From: a virus
Strand: one strand, 5' to 3'
Virus record (IMG/VR): IMGVR_UViG_3300006109_000424
Location: 1 to 64,000 of that record
Length of the DNA stretch: 64,000 nucleotides
Shown here: positions 23,489 through 32,933 of the stretch, piece by piece
How the letters are laid out: every line of letters starts with the position of its first letter
Numbering within the stretch: the first letter of the stretch is position 1
Made by a program: the position numbers and the translations under genes
Notes under the pieces: generated by a model
Seen by the model: only the letters and a program-made list of their open reading frames with translations
What the model was told of the DNA's origin: nothing
Databases searched by the model: none

Positions 23489-24990
23489 GAGTGTACTCGC
23501 ACACCATACTGTGCTTCAAAACGATCTGCATCAGATCGGTCGTTGACCATGGGTTCTCCCCTGATGTTAAGGCTGGTGTTTAGGAGCATGGGGCAGCCGG
23601 TAGCAGCGTACCAGGCTTCCAACAGTGCTCTTATTCCTGATCCATCTTCAGGTACAGTCTGTATCCTACTGGTACCATCCACGTGGGTAACAGCAGGAAA
23701 CAGGTCAGGACGCCGGCAACGGCCAACGATCTGCATATACCTACTGTCAACAAAACCGCCAGGCATGTCAAAATAGTCCGCAACATGCTCCTCCAAAATG
23801 ACCGGTGCAAAGGGTCTAAACTGCTGTCTACGTTTGATTCGATTTACCTGCTCCTTTATATCTGATCCCCGCGGGTCGGCCAGTAGACTTCTATTGCCCA
23901 GCGCTCGGGGTCCAAATTCTGCCCGTCCTGACGCAACTCCACAGATCCGATCCTGTAGTAGACTGTGTACACAGGCATCAACCGGATAAGGTCCTGGAAT
24001 TGTTCGTCCTAGATAGGCGTTGCGCCAATTGACAGGGCCACCAAGGGCCAGGGCAGCAGCGCCTAGGCTACTGCCGGCATCGCCTGGGCAGGGCATGATC
24101 CAGATGTTTTCAAAATACCTGCCCAAGTTTCTGTTGGCCAGGCAATTGAGTGCTACACCACCCTGATATACCAGGTTTGTGCTCCAGTTGAAAGCACGAG
24201 CACGTGCCATTACACTGCCAATCAGTTCTTCTGCTAGTCGCTGTGCAGCTCCCGCAATGTCCTCGGGCTCGTGTCCACACATAAAGCCGGCAGATACTCC
24301 AGCATGTAGATTCTGTCTAAAACGCACCTGTTCCACACTGTCTACCAGCTCAGCGGCCATGCCCTGGGCTAGATCTTCAGTGTTGCGTCCATAAGCGGCC
24401 ATGCCCATGGTTATGTACTCTTCGTCCAGGGGATGTAGACCCACACGTTCAGTGATGGCACTGTAAAACAGGCCTATCGAGTGCGGGTAGCGTTGTACCC
24501 ATAACCGCTGGTACACAGCACGACCCTGTCCATCATACTCAGCTCCATATATGCTCACTGTATCAAACTCGCCTATGGCGTCAATGACCACCACAGTGGC
24601 ACGTTCAAATGGGCTGGTTTGAAAGCCTGCAGCTGCATGGCTCAAATGATGACTGTAACTGCGTTCATTTACGGCTTTGTGCTGATACCAGGCACCCAAT
24701 TGACGCCGTATTGCACCGCCGGTGGTCCAGGGCCCAGTGGGCCGTTGCCCAGAATATATTTGCTGTAGATTATGCATCCAGGGCCGCTCGTAGTATGCTA
24801 TAGTCGCAAACTCATAGTCACACAGTTCTGCCAGTAGTCCTTCACTCAGGTTGGCATCATTCTTCCGCTTGCTGTAACGTTCTGCATGCCCGGCAAACAC
24901 TATGTTACCGGCGCTGTCTAACACAGTGGCAGCAGCATCGTGAAATCCAGCACTGATGCCTAAGATATACTGATCTGTTGCCAGTTTCAT
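23485..24990 (-). CDS. NodU/CmcH-family O-carbamoyltransferase
   Basis: This 501-residue protein starts MKLATDQYILGISAGFHDAA, with the Kae1-like ATPase fold. It carries AERYSKRKND, YSHHLSHAAAGF (metal-binding His pair), VVVIDAIGEFDT, and the C-terminal GRAEFGPRALGNRSLLADPR hallmark with RQQFRPFAPVI. Members make carbamoyl-adenylate from carbamoyl phosphate and ATP and move the carbamoyl group to a hydroxyl, often of a sugar. It is full length. It sits amid radical SAM and glycosyltransferase genes, so a glycan or nucleoside acceptor is likely. A 33-residue gene overlaps its start. Confidence 0.9.
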   Translation of the reverse strand: MKLATDQYILGISAGFHDAAATVLDSAGNIVFAGHAERYSKRKNDANLSEGLLAELCDYEFATIAYYERPWMHNLQQIYSGQRPTGPWTTGGAIRRQLGAWYQHKAVNERSYSHHLSHAAAGFQTSPFERATVVVIDAIGEFDTVSIYGAEYDGQGRAVYQRLWVQRYPHSIGLFYSAITERVGLHPLDEEYITMGMAAYGRNTEDLAQGMAAELVDSVEQVRFRQNLHAGVSAGFMCGHEPEDIAGAAQRLAEELIGSVMARARAFNWSTNLVYQGGVALNCLANRNLGRYFENIWIMPCPGDAGSSLGAAALALGGPVNWRNAYLGRTIPGPYPVDACVHSLLQDRICGVASGRAEFGPRALGNRSLLADPRGSDIKEQVNRIKRRQQFRPFAPVILEEHVADYFDMPGGFVDSRYMQIVGRCRRPDLFPAVTHVDGTSRIQTVPEDGSGIRALLEAWYAATGCPMLLNTSLNIRGEPMVNDRSDADRFEAQYGVRVHS

Positions 24991-25088
24991 TTATAGATAA
25001 ACGGGTCTCGCTTGCGCAGTTCTCGCAGCTTTTTACGGTAGCGTATTTCCAATTGAATACGGTTGATTAGGTTTTTAATCCAAGACAT
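24987..25088 (-). CDS. 33-residue basic protein coupled to the carbamoyltransferase
   Basis: Reading from ATG 25088, it encodes MSWIKNLINRIQLEIRYRKK, then LRELRKRDPFIYK and TGA overlapping the next ATG. It has an amphipathic, strongly basic helix and a conserved-looking DPFIYK tail. It overlaps the end of the upstream gene by 22 bases and the carbamoyltransferase start by four, filling a gap that would otherwise be the only one in this operon. It may be a small subunit or partner of the enzyme; function unknown. Confidence 0.6.
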   Translation of the reverse strand: MSWIKNLINRIQLEIRYRKKLRELRKRDPFIYK

Positions 25089-26131
25089 TGTATTTGTTGT
25101 TCCTTGTAGTTGGGATCCGACCAATGATAATCATACACAACACTGGCTGTGCTGGTTCTAATGGCCACCACATTTAGGCGTGTATTTAACTGTCGCCAGA
25201 TCTCTCGGTAATCTTCTGTGCCAAAGCTTCTGATCAAATCCACCTGGCCCACCTGGGGATGTCCTATGGTCAGACTCCGGTCATCGGGGTCAAATCCGTT
25301 GCCGATCAGCCAGGTTCTAAAGTTGTTCAAGTTGCGAGTTTGCCAGGGTGCACCTGCAGGATTCTGTGCCCACTCTATGTCAAAATCGCCGGCAGCTTCT
25401 GTTTGTGGTTTTAGTGTTGTGGTTGTTAACAAGTCAGTACGATGATCTGGATCATACTGGGCTTCGTCTACAAACACTTCCCAGTGATGCTTGCCCACGG
25501 CCTTGTTTACACCCACAAATACTCCGCCCGTGGGTCTATTGATACTTTCGATACCAAACAGCTCGTAGTCTGCTTCTTCCAGCACAAAGCGCGGGCTGTT
25601 TAACCAGCACATGAGCTGACTGGGACGCATCCATTCAGGTTGTGTGTGTTTTTTACGCCAGCTCAAGGCCCAGGATTCAAATTCGTGACACAGACCGTTT
25701 AACTGGCGTATGTGCCATCTTGTGCTGGCATCAGCTGCGGTGTAGAACGCACTCATGGCACCGCTTACACCCTGTAGATCTTCAAAGTAGCGATGCAGTT
25801 GATTTAATCTAGGCTGAACAATTTCAAGATTACTGTCTAGTACTGTGTCCAGGGCAAAGTGATCTGTGATGGTGTAGCCCGGTACAGCGGCATTGATTTC
25901 TGCTATGCTGGCATTGATTTGATCCATCAGGTAAGCACCCGAGCGATCACCGTCGGCAAATCCAAAGAAGCAGTAGTTCTTTTCCAGGTGATACTGTTGA
26001 TCAATCAGGTGATTCAGGGCGGCCAACCACCGGCGACTCAGGCTAGAATCCTGCACATCAATGTACACAGTCTGTACCCGGTCTGGGCGGCCCAGATCCA
26101 TTTCAATAACATCAAGCAGCAATTGCGTCAT
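25067..26131 (-). CDS. Conserved operon protein of unknown function
   Basis: This protein has 354 residues from ATG 26131; a GTG at 26155 would add eight. I recognise no family. It has IDVQDSSLSRRWLAALNHLI and a helical core with NYCFFGFADGDRSGAYLMDQ. An H-E-F-E-S-W helix follows, and the C-terminal half is strand-rich. It lies between radical SAM and carbamoyltransferase genes with overlaps on both sides, so it is part of the same pathway. It could be a carrier or substrate protein; that is inference. Confidence 0.7.
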   Translation of the reverse strand: MTQLLLDVIEMDLGRPDRVQTVYIDVQDSSLSRRWLAALNHLIDQQYHLEKNYCFFGFADGDRSGAYLMDQINASIAEINAAVPGYTITDHFALDTVLDSNLEIVQPRLNQLHRYFEDLQGVSGAMSAFYTAADASTRWHIRQLNGLCHEFESWALSWRKKHTQPEWMRPSQLMCWLNSPRFVLEEADYELFGIESINRPTGGVFVGVNKAVGKHHWEVFVDEAQYDPDHRTDLLTTTTLKPQTEAAGDFDIEWAQNPAGAPWQTRNLNNFRTWLIGNGFDPDDRSLTIGHPQVGQVDLIRSFGTEDYREIWRQLNTRLNVVAIRTSTASVVYDYHWSDPNYKEQQIQCLGLKT

Positions 26132-27407
26132 ACCATTCCAATATTTCGTTGTCACTGCTCAATATGTCGGCCAGTGTAAGAGTATCCCCGCGGATCTGTT
26201 CCAATCGTAGCACACGCTGTTTGCCTCGAATCAGCCCGGCTTGATACTGATCTGGCCACTGTTCTGCAAACACCGGGCGGTTTTTCAACTGTAACAGCAC
26301 ATCTCTTAGTGCGCTGTTATTTAAGTTGGCCACTAGACTGTCAACTTTTTTGTCCAAGACTGCTCGGGGCAGTGCCAGCGGGCTCAAGACAATATCAGGT
26401 GTAAAGCTGAATATGACCTTGGCCAGGACATCTACTCCAAATTTGTCGGCCAACTGTTGGATGTTGGCAACCTCAAAAAGACCCGGAAGGGTGAGGGTAA
26501 AGTCGATTCGCATCTGTCGCCGGTGGGTAGATATGTTGCATCCCATCTCAAAGTTTCTACACCAGGTGTCATAGTCAAGTCCAGTTCTGATGTACTCACC
26601 TGTGGCTCCAGTACCGTCCAGACTTGCACAGATTTGCCAGTCCCTAAGATGAACCAGGATATCACTATAAAGATTAATAGACTTGTAATCAACCCTACTA
26701 AGATTGGTATTGTATCTAGCGTATACGCCATTTCCGTCTCCTTGATCTACAATTTGTTTCATATAACGCCAATGCTGTTCGTACATCAAGGGTTCGCCGC
26801 CGACCCAGTAGACTTCTTCTACACGATGTTCAGCCACAGCCTGAGCAAATTCTGCTTCAATCTGCGTGTCTTGAAACCGACTTATTTCGGCCCTTACTTC
26901 GGGTCGCATCCAGTTGTTTTTGGGATTTGTCCAGTCTATCATGTGGTGTTGCCGTTGTTCTGACTCCCATGCACTGCTCAACATGTCTCCGCAGGTACGG
27001 CATTTGAAATTGCATAGATTACTGAAACGATAATCCCAACTGACCGGCTTGACTGTGGTGTAACCAGTTGCATCGGTTGCGGCCATCACTGTTTCGTACT
27101 TGTGGCCAAACAGTTGATTAAAATAACTGCGATAAACATCGGTGTTCAGCAGTTTGTCGTTGCAGACTGCACATTCAGGCAGGGTTTCTCCGGCCATCAT
27201 GCGGCGCCGCACTGATCGCATGTGCTCGCTGTTCCAGTGCTCATCCAGAGTCAAGGGATGATATCGTCCTGTTCCAGAATCGGTATCTATGTACTGTTCA
27301 AAGCTCTGTGCAGGTTCTCTTGATGCACAGCACATGCGTCGTTCGGTTTGTGGGCTCAAATAGGTATGAGTCCAGGCGGCCATGCACAAGGTATCGGGTT
27401 TATTCAT
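26112..27407 (-). CDS. Twitch-type radical SAM protein
   Basis: This protein has 431 residues from ATG 27407 (TTG 27413 is the alternative). The N-terminal segment has CMAAWTHTYLSP and RRMCCASREP, then CAVCNDKLLNTDVYRS. The cluster motif is NLCNFKCRTCGDMLSSAW, then VYWVGGEPLMYEQHW and ASLDGTGATGEYIRTG. This is the standard order of the phage twitch family. Overlaps the previous gene by eight bases and the next by 20. Confidence 0.82.
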   Translation of the reverse strand: MNKPDTLCMAAWTHTYLSPQTERRMCCASREPAQSFEQYIDTDSGTGRYHPLTLDEHWNSEHMRSVRRRMMAGETLPECAVCNDKLLNTDVYRSYFNQLFGHKYETVMAATDATGYTTVKPVSWDYRFSNLCNFKCRTCGDMLSSAWESEQRQHHMIDWTNPKNNWMRPEVRAEISRFQDTQIEAEFAQAVAEHRVEEVYWVGGEPLMYEQHWRYMKQIVDQGDGNGVYARYNTNLSRVDYKSINLYSDILVHLRDWQICASLDGTGATGEYIRTGLDYDTWCRNFEMGCNISTHRRQMRIDFTLTLPGLFEVANIQQLADKFGVDVLAKVIFSFTPDIVLSPLALPRAVLDKKVDSLVANLNNSALRDVLLQLKNRPVFAEQWPDQYQAGLIRGKQRVLRLEQIRGDTLTLADILSSDNEILEWYDAIAA

Positions 27408-28605
27408 ATGCAATTAACTTTGCAAACTCAGGAGCCACAGCAACAAGATTTTCATTGCGTCTTGCATCTACCCGGCGTATTTCCTCCAGCATCTGTGTGC
27501 CCAGGTCCTGTGTGCCACGATTCATAAAATCTAAGATATTTGCAAATTCTTGTTGATGTCTTGCACTGACCTTGGCCTGCAGCAGTCGATCAGTCACAGC
27601 CTGTTTTACCACCACAGGCAAGTTGGCAATGCTAAAATACGGAGCATCGTGCATGATGTTCCAGTAGACAAAATCAAACGCCTGGGTATCGATCCAATTG
27701 GCCAGACCTTCAAGATACATGACATTGAACACGTTCACAGTACTACAAACCTGTAGCTGTATATTGCTGTGCTGTTTGCGCAACAGTCGAAACAGTTCCA
27801 GATTGCGTTCAACATCGGACCAAACAGCACCGGATCTTTGATACTCAAATCGGTCTTCTACATCATCAATGCTGACAGCTATTTCAACTGTTTTAAAATG
27901 GCGCCAAATTTCAATGGCCTCGGCTGGCCAATTGGTACCATTGGTATTGTAGTGTATTTCAATACGGTCAGCATGTCCTTGATCTACAATGCGTTGCAAC
28001 AAATCAAAGTGTTCTTGAATCATAAAAGGCTCACCACCGGTAAACTCAATGTATTCAAGTTGGTCCAACTGATCAGCAATTTGCTCCCAAAACACTATAT
28101 TTTCTCTGGGCCAACGACCCTGCTCCAGCATTTGATAATGAAAACTTTGTTTACCTGCACCTGATCGATCATGGGCTATTTCTTCTACAGCATAGGTCGA
28201 CGACGACCACGAGCCACAAATGCGACATTTTAGATTGCAGATATTGCCCAGTTTGAGATCAAGAAACATCAAGGGTTTGGCATCTACTGTCCATGTTTGA
28301 TCGGGCAACATGTGTTTGAGCCTATTTAATGTATGCATACGTTTGCTGGTACGACCTGCATCTTCTTCATTCCAACATTTACGGCAGGTCTTGGGTTGAC
28401 CGCCGGCCAAAAATTCAGACCTTAGATCCTGCATGTCTTGGCAGTTTTGCACAGCATCAAATGCAGCTGTCTTGAGATTAAACTTGTTGCCGTTGTGATC
28501 TCGCAATTCATTGTCGGCCAAACAACAGGGTCGTACTGTGCCAATAGGGCTGGTTTCTAAACTGACCCAAGGCAGTACACAAAATTTGCCATGTGGTATT
28601 TTCAT
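27400..28605 (-). CDS. Twitch-type radical SAM protein (class P-W)
   Basis: This 401-residue protein starts MKIPHGKFCVLPWVSLETSP at an ATGA overlap. RPCCLADNELR and CRKCWNEEDAGRTSKR follow, then the cluster motif NICNLKCRICGSWSSSTY, FTGGEPFMIQEHF, YNTNGTNW and VSIDDVEDRFEYQRSG. The C-x2-P-W...C-C N-terminal pattern is shared with the next gene upstream. Substrate unknown. Confidence 0.84.
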   Translation of the reverse strand: MKIPHGKFCVLPWVSLETSPIGTVRPCCLADNELRDHNGNKFNLKTAAFDAVQNCQDMQDLRSEFLAGGQPKTCRKCWNEEDAGRTSKRMHTLNRLKHMLPDQTWTVDAKPLMFLDLKLGNICNLKCRICGSWSSSTYAVEEIAHDRSGAGKQSFHYQMLEQGRWPRENIVFWEQIADQLDQLEYIEFTGGEPFMIQEHFDLLQRIVDQGHADRIEIHYNTNGTNWPAEAIEIWRHFKTVEIAVSIDDVEDRFEYQRSGAVWSDVERNLELFRLLRKQHSNIQLQVCSTVNVFNVMYLEGLANWIDTQAFDFVYWNIMHDAPYFSIANLPVVVKQAVTDRLLQAKVSARHQQEFANILDFMNRGTQDLGTQMLEEIRRVDARRNENLVAVAPEFAKLIAYE

Positions 28606-29858
28606 TGCAATGCGGCCAATTCTGGAATGACATTCAATATGTTTTGGCCACGAATTTGATCGAGTTTGTGTGTCTTGCGCCAAAAGGTATCTAACAAATG
28701 CGTGTTGTCTGTGGCCTGTAAAAAGTTGATGGCACTTTCAAATCCCACTGTGGCCCGTTGCAGTGGATCCAGCGGGCGCAACCATTCAAGATGTTTCTGA
28801 TAACGTTCAATCAGCTGTTGTTTATATGCAGGTGTTGCAATGTCAATACGGAAATATGTAGGATCTTGAAGTATGTTTACATTTAAATCTTGTGGGCGGA
28901 TCAATCCAGTTTCTGCCCACTGACGATGAAAGTCCGGTAAGCTCCAAGCATTCATTATGCTCAGTGTGGGACTGATATAAAAATCCACGTTGGGACAGGT
29001 TTGAATCATTTCTATGCGATTGGCAATGACCCGATGCCACTCGGTCCCTTGACGTATATATTCGGCACGACCGTGTTGATCATCTAAACTGGCTCCAACT
29101 GCTACACTTTTGAATCGTTTCCAGTAATCAAACACTGTACGATTTTTTAATTTGACATGCGTAAAGTTGGTGTTATATATGAGTCTCACATCAAAACGTC
29201 CGCGACGTTCCAATTCGTCTAGAATATTGTAGTGTTCTGCCATCATCAAGGGTTCGCCACCAGCAAAATATATCTGCTCCACATAGTCCAGGTGCGGAAC
29301 CAATTGTTCCCACATGTCGGTTTCGGTGCGGCCGGCATAGTTCAACACTTGGTTACGGTCTTTCCAATCGCCTCCGGCCAACCGGGCTTGATCCTGGTAC
29401 CAGCTACTACTGAATATGTGTCCACAACTACGGCAACTTAGATTACACAAGTTACTGAAGCGTATGTCCCAGTAGCTCATGCGAAATTCGTCGTCGTCGA
29501 TGCGCTTGATGTGATGTCCGTGATGTTTGTTGGCACTACGACGTCCGCTGAAGAATCCCGATTCTTCTTGCTCATAACAACGACCACATGCAGGATTAGG
29601 ACGTTCGTTTAGCATGTCGTTGCGTAGCTCTCGCATGGGAGCATCGCGATAGATTTCTTCCAGGCTCTTGAATCGGGTATTGCCCACAGGATATGCCATT
29701 TCGGCATGACAACACGGGTATGCTTCGCCAGTGGGGTAAGCATGTAAGTGTATCCAGGGATAGATACAAAATGTCTTTGAATCCTTTAATAGGAATTCTT
29801 CTCGTTGGTCAAGCTCTACCGGCCGGACTAAATCTGCTGAATTATACTTGTAGGTCAT
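28602..29858 (-). CDS. Twitch-type radical SAM protein (class P-W)
   Basis: This 418-residue protein has CIYPWIHLHAYPTGEAYPCC at the N-terminus. CGRCYEQEESGFFSGR follows, then the cluster motif NLCNLSCRSCGHIFSSSW, FAGGEPLMMAEHY, YNTNFTH and GASLDDQHGRAEYIRQG. The likeness to 27400 and 26112 suggests successive duplications. Overlaps: 17 bases with the preceding gene, four with the next. Confidence 0.84.
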   Translation of the reverse strand: MTYKYNSADLVRPVELDQREEFLLKDSKTFCIYPWIHLHAYPTGEAYPCCHAEMAYPVGNTRFKSLEEIYRDAPMRELRNDMLNERPNPACGRCYEQEESGFFSGRRSANKHHGHHIKRIDDDEFRMSYWDIRFSNLCNLSCRSCGHIFSSSWYQDQARLAGGDWKDRNQVLNYAGRTETDMWEQLVPHLDYVEQIYFAGGEPLMMAEHYNILDELERRGRFDVRLIYNTNFTHVKLKNRTVFDYWKRFKSVAVGASLDDQHGRAEYIRQGTEWHRVIANRIEMIQTCPNVDFYISPTLSIMNAWSLPDFHRQWAETGLIRPQDLNVNILQDPTYFRIDIATPAYKQQLIERYQKHLEWLRPLDPLQRATVGFESAINFLQATDNTHLLDTFWRKTHKLDQIRGQNILNVIPELAALQ

Positions 29859-31185
29859 TGTACCAGTCTGCTAATGTGGGAAATGTCTTGACAAAATCTT
29901 TGCTGCGACGGGCATCGTATTGTTGGTGGAACTGACGAAAATCATTGTGTAGTTTGGGCATATCAAAGGCATCACTGTGTGGAGTTTTGACCACATCTAA
30001 ATAATCAATCAAGCGTTGCACATGATTTAGTTCATGCTCGTGCAGGTAGGGATTGCGGTAGTTGCGGTTCCAAAAATCCTGCAACTGATCTCGATACCCA
30101 GTACGAAACTCTATAGGCAATATCAAGGCTGATTGGAAACTGGGGAAACGCAATATATTTAGTGTAAAATTCACACGCTCGCGCCCATACTGTTGCTTGA
30201 GTTCCAGCAACTGATACAACAAATTGGGCAAGCGTTCTAAACACAGAGCGTTAATGGTGCACATGCAATGTACAGCCTGTATGCTGTCTTGTTCCAACAG
30301 TGTTATTACATTGTCCATCCATTGCTGATAGTCCAGACCATCACGTATATATTCGGCTTGATCGTCTACGCTTTCCATGCTGGTGTATATTTCCAAATGA
30401 GGAATACCTGTGATCCGATCAACAAACTCTTGTAACTTTTCGGCATCCATGCCCAGGTTGCTGTTGATGGCCAACCGAGTGCTACTACGGCCTCGATTGT
30501 CTTTGAACCAATCAATCAGCTTCCAGGTCTCGCCCGACATGAGTGGCTCACCGCCAGTGATTCTCAGCTCCTGTAGTGTTTGATGCAGGTCAGTTTCCCA
30601 CCAGGCAAAGAATGCCTCCACATAGGGATTGGTTTCTCCAAAACGGTACAGCTGGGCTGAATCGTGTGGGTGCGTAAAATGATTGCGGCCGTCGCTGACA
30701 AGATTTGTGTAGGCGCCGTTGGTTTTGATATCTTTGACCCAGGTACTGGAGAACGCTGGATTGCAGTAGCTGCAAGCAAACTGACAGGTACGATCAAATG
30801 CAATTTCGAGTGTGCGCAGATTGACATCCTGCTCGGCCGGAGTTTGATAGGCCGTATCCAAGGCTTCTAGGGGATAAATTTTACTTTTGTACACACGGTC
30901 GCTGACAGCATCTCGACCCATGTCTTCAATTTTCCAGCAGTATTCACAACCAGCGGGACGCTCTCCAGCCAACATTTTTGCACGATCCTGTTTCTTTTGT
31001 ACAGTGTTGTGTATGGCTCGAGGATTTGTTTTAAGGGCCTCTGTATCTATTGAGTGTGCCGGAGGATGGTGACAACTAGTGGTTTGTCCTGATCCTAACC
31101 ATATGGTAGCATTGTACCACTTTGCAGCACAAAAACTGTCACTTTTGGTGTCTAATACTTGTTGTCGAAATTCTAAATCATTCAT
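29842..31185 (-). CDS. Twitch-type radical SAM protein (class K-W)
   Basis: This 447-residue protein has an N-terminal CAAKWYNATIWLGSGQTTSC, then CEYCWKIEDMG. The cluster motif is RTCQFACSYCNPAFSSTW, and RITGGEPLMSGETWK follows. The K-W...S-C-H N-terminal pattern groups it with 22229 and 32917, apart from the P-W class. Substrate unknown. Confidence 0.83.
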   Translation of the reverse strand: MNDLEFRQQVLDTKSDSFCAAKWYNATIWLGSGQTTSCHHPPAHSIDTEALKTNPRAIHNTVQKKQDRAKMLAGERPAGCEYCWKIEDMGRDAVSDRVYKSKIYPLEALDTAYQTPAEQDVNLRTLEIAFDRTCQFACSYCNPAFSSTWVKDIKTNGAYTNLVSDGRNHFTHPHDSAQLYRFGETNPYVEAFFAWWETDLHQTLQELRITGGEPLMSGETWKLIDWFKDNRGRSSTRLAINSNLGMDAEKLQEFVDRITGIPHLEIYTSMESVDDQAEYIRDGLDYQQWMDNVITLLEQDSIQAVHCMCTINALCLERLPNLLYQLLELKQQYGRERVNFTLNILRFPSFQSALILPIEFRTGYRDQLQDFWNRNYRNPYLHEHELNHVQRLIDYLDVVKTPHSDAFDMPKLHNDFRQFHQQYDARRSKDFVKTFPTLADWYNDLQV

Positions 31186-31801
31186 TGGTCAATTCCAAAT
31201 TATTTTGTTCTAATACTCGACCACACTCAGCCAAAAAATTTTCGTAGTCTGCAGATTTATGCATGGCATTGTACGACGACTGGACCAGGTCCGATGCTAC
31301 AGTTTCGTAACACAATTCCATCTTCATAAAAGTCCTGCACTGGGTATATTCTTCGTGCAACCGAGCAAGTCTTTTTGCCTGATTAGGCAAGTAACCTATG
31401 TGTGGTGCAGTTTTGTCCTGTTGTGCTGGACAATCCTTGGGATTATGCCAGACTTCTGAGCCATAGGCTGTGGCAAAACTGGCCAATTGGGCTACTCGAT
31501 CTTTTCGATAGATACCGATTATATAACTGTTGCTGAATAATGAATCAAAATAGCTGTCAGGGGGAATTTGGTCGCACATGAGTTTAACTATACAAGGTTG
31601 TGCATTGGCTCGATATCGATCATATTCTCTACCTCTCCTGCGGAAATGAAATGCTTCGTCTAAATTTGGGTATCCAGTAATGCGATGCAGAATATTACAC
31701 AAGGCTGTACTGCCGGTACGATAATTGGCCAATACAATTATACTTTGATTTTGCGGAAAAGTAAACCTGCACTGTGCCAGTTGGATCTCAAATGTATTCA
31801 T
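31178..31801 (-). CDS. Sulfotransferase-like P-loop protein
   Basis: This 207-residue protein has IIVLANYRTGSTALCNILHR (residues 21-40), the 5'-phosphosulfate loop of PAPS-dependent sulfotransferases (R-T-G-S-T-x-L). FSNSYIIGIYRKDRVAQLAS then resembles the 3'-phosphate loop with its Arg and Ser. It is short but nearly complete for bacterial or phage members. It would sulfate a hydroxyl on a glycan or peptide. Overlaps both neighbours by 8 and 14 bases. Confidence 0.72.
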   Translation of the reverse strand: MNTFEIQLAQCRFTFPQNQSIIVLANYRTGSTALCNILHRITGYPNLDEAFHFRRRGREYDRYRANAQPCIVKLMCDQIPPDSYFDSLFSNSYIIGIYRKDRVAQLASFATAYGSEVWHNPKDCPAQQDKTAPHIGYLPNQAKRLARLHEEYTQCRTFMKMELCYETVASDLVQSSYNAMHKSADYENFLAECGRVLEQNNLELTNE

Positions 31802-32933
31802 TGATAAACTGAAAAAAACGGTTTGGAAATTCTTTGCGGACTCGAATCCGCATTTCTACCAAGTGTTGTTGATTGTATTTACATACATCCTCGGCAGCCT
31901 TTAGGAAACTGGCCAAATCTTGATGGCACAAATCTTTCACCACCTGTGCGATGCGCATGATACGGTCTTGGGGATCATCAATTTGATCAAATGATTCGTC
32001 GATTAGGTGTCCCCAGGTGCGGAATCCTAAATTGTGAAAATCTCTATAGTAGCCCTGATTTGCAACAAAAATGGTAGGGTGACCCATGGCTATCGGTTTC
32101 CAAGTTTTTTCTGTACGGAAACTGTAAGGATATTCAAATACGGTTTCGGTTACCACACTAAAATAGGTGTCAATATACGGGGCAGCTTTGAGATAGATGT
32201 CGCCCCATTCGTTGTTAAACAAGTGATATTTTACAAAAAGATCTTGATCAGTGTTGAGCGCCGGAACTCCAATTTGTGATTGATAACGATCAACTTCATA
32301 TTGAATTGGTAAATGCTGCACAGGAAAAACAGTATAATCTTTTGCTCCTAATTCGTTGGGTAACTTAAATGGTCGTAGTTTGAGAGGTCTTGAATCTAAG
32401 TTGGTCCACAGGCTTTGTTCCAGTAAACCCCAATGACAAAACAATTCAAGTAGGAATTTTCTATGCGACCGGCCGCGACCATTAAGAAATAAAAATTTGT
32501 AAGGTTTTTGTATCTTGGAAAATATTTCTCGACCGCAAAACATTTCAACTAAATTTTCTTCAGGGTCTAAAATTTTAGTTAAAAAAATGTCGTACTGTAA
32601 GCATGGCCAGGTAGTATCCATGTCACCACCGCCGATTAGCAATATCTTTTTGTTGTGCACCAAATCAGCAGTACGTGTGACCTGGTCACAATGTGTTTTC
32701 ATTGTGTCGGATCCTTCCATTGGGTTGCTCAGTACTGGTAAGATTGTACCAGCTTCGGCTAATTTGCGTATGCGATCAACGTTGAGATTAAATTGTTCTC
32801 TACCGATAAGGTAGATAGCACCAGGAATAACATCGTGAGTTGAAAATTCCCAAAATTCTGCGTCTGCATAGGATTTTATTAGATCGTATACTTCGCAAAA
32901 GGTATCCAGAACAACTTTACGATTGGCGAGCAT
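31788..32933 (-). CDS. Glycosyltransferase-like protein, paralogue 4
   Basis: This protein has 381 residues from ATG 32933 (GTG 32942 possible). It contains YFSVVTETVFEYPYSFRTEK followed by TWKPIAMGHPTIFVANQGYY and GFRTWGHLIDESFDQ, the C-terminal block of the three plus-strand paralogues at 17-20 kb. The coding DNA is much less G+C-rich than theirs, so the copies likely arrived by separate routes. LLIGGGDMDTTWP and FLFLNGRGRSHRKF are further landmarks. Confidence 0.62.
   Translation of the reverse strand: MLANRKVVLDTFCEVYDLIKSYADAEFWEFSTHDVIPGAIYLIGREQFNLNVDRIRKLAEAGTILPVLSNPMEGSDTMKTHCDQVTRTADLVHNKKILLIGGGDMDTTWPCLQYDIFLTKILDPEENLVEMFCGREIFSKIQKPYKFLFLNGRGRSHRKFLLELFCHWGLLEQSLWTNLDSRPLKLRPFKLPNELGAKDYTVFPVQHLPIQYEVDRYQSQIGVPALNTDQDLFVKYHLFNNEWGDIYLKAAPYIDTYFSVVTETVFEYPYSFRTEKTWKPIAMGHPTIFVANQGYYRDFHNLGFRTWGHLIDESFDQIDDPQDRIMRIAQVVKDLCHQDLASFLKAAEDVCKYNQQHLVEMRIRVRKEFPNRFFQFINEYI

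Noticed and set aside
26457-26963. Plus-strand frame of 168 codons
   Set aside because: Antisense of the radical SAM gene 26112, whose cluster motif and overlaps are clear.
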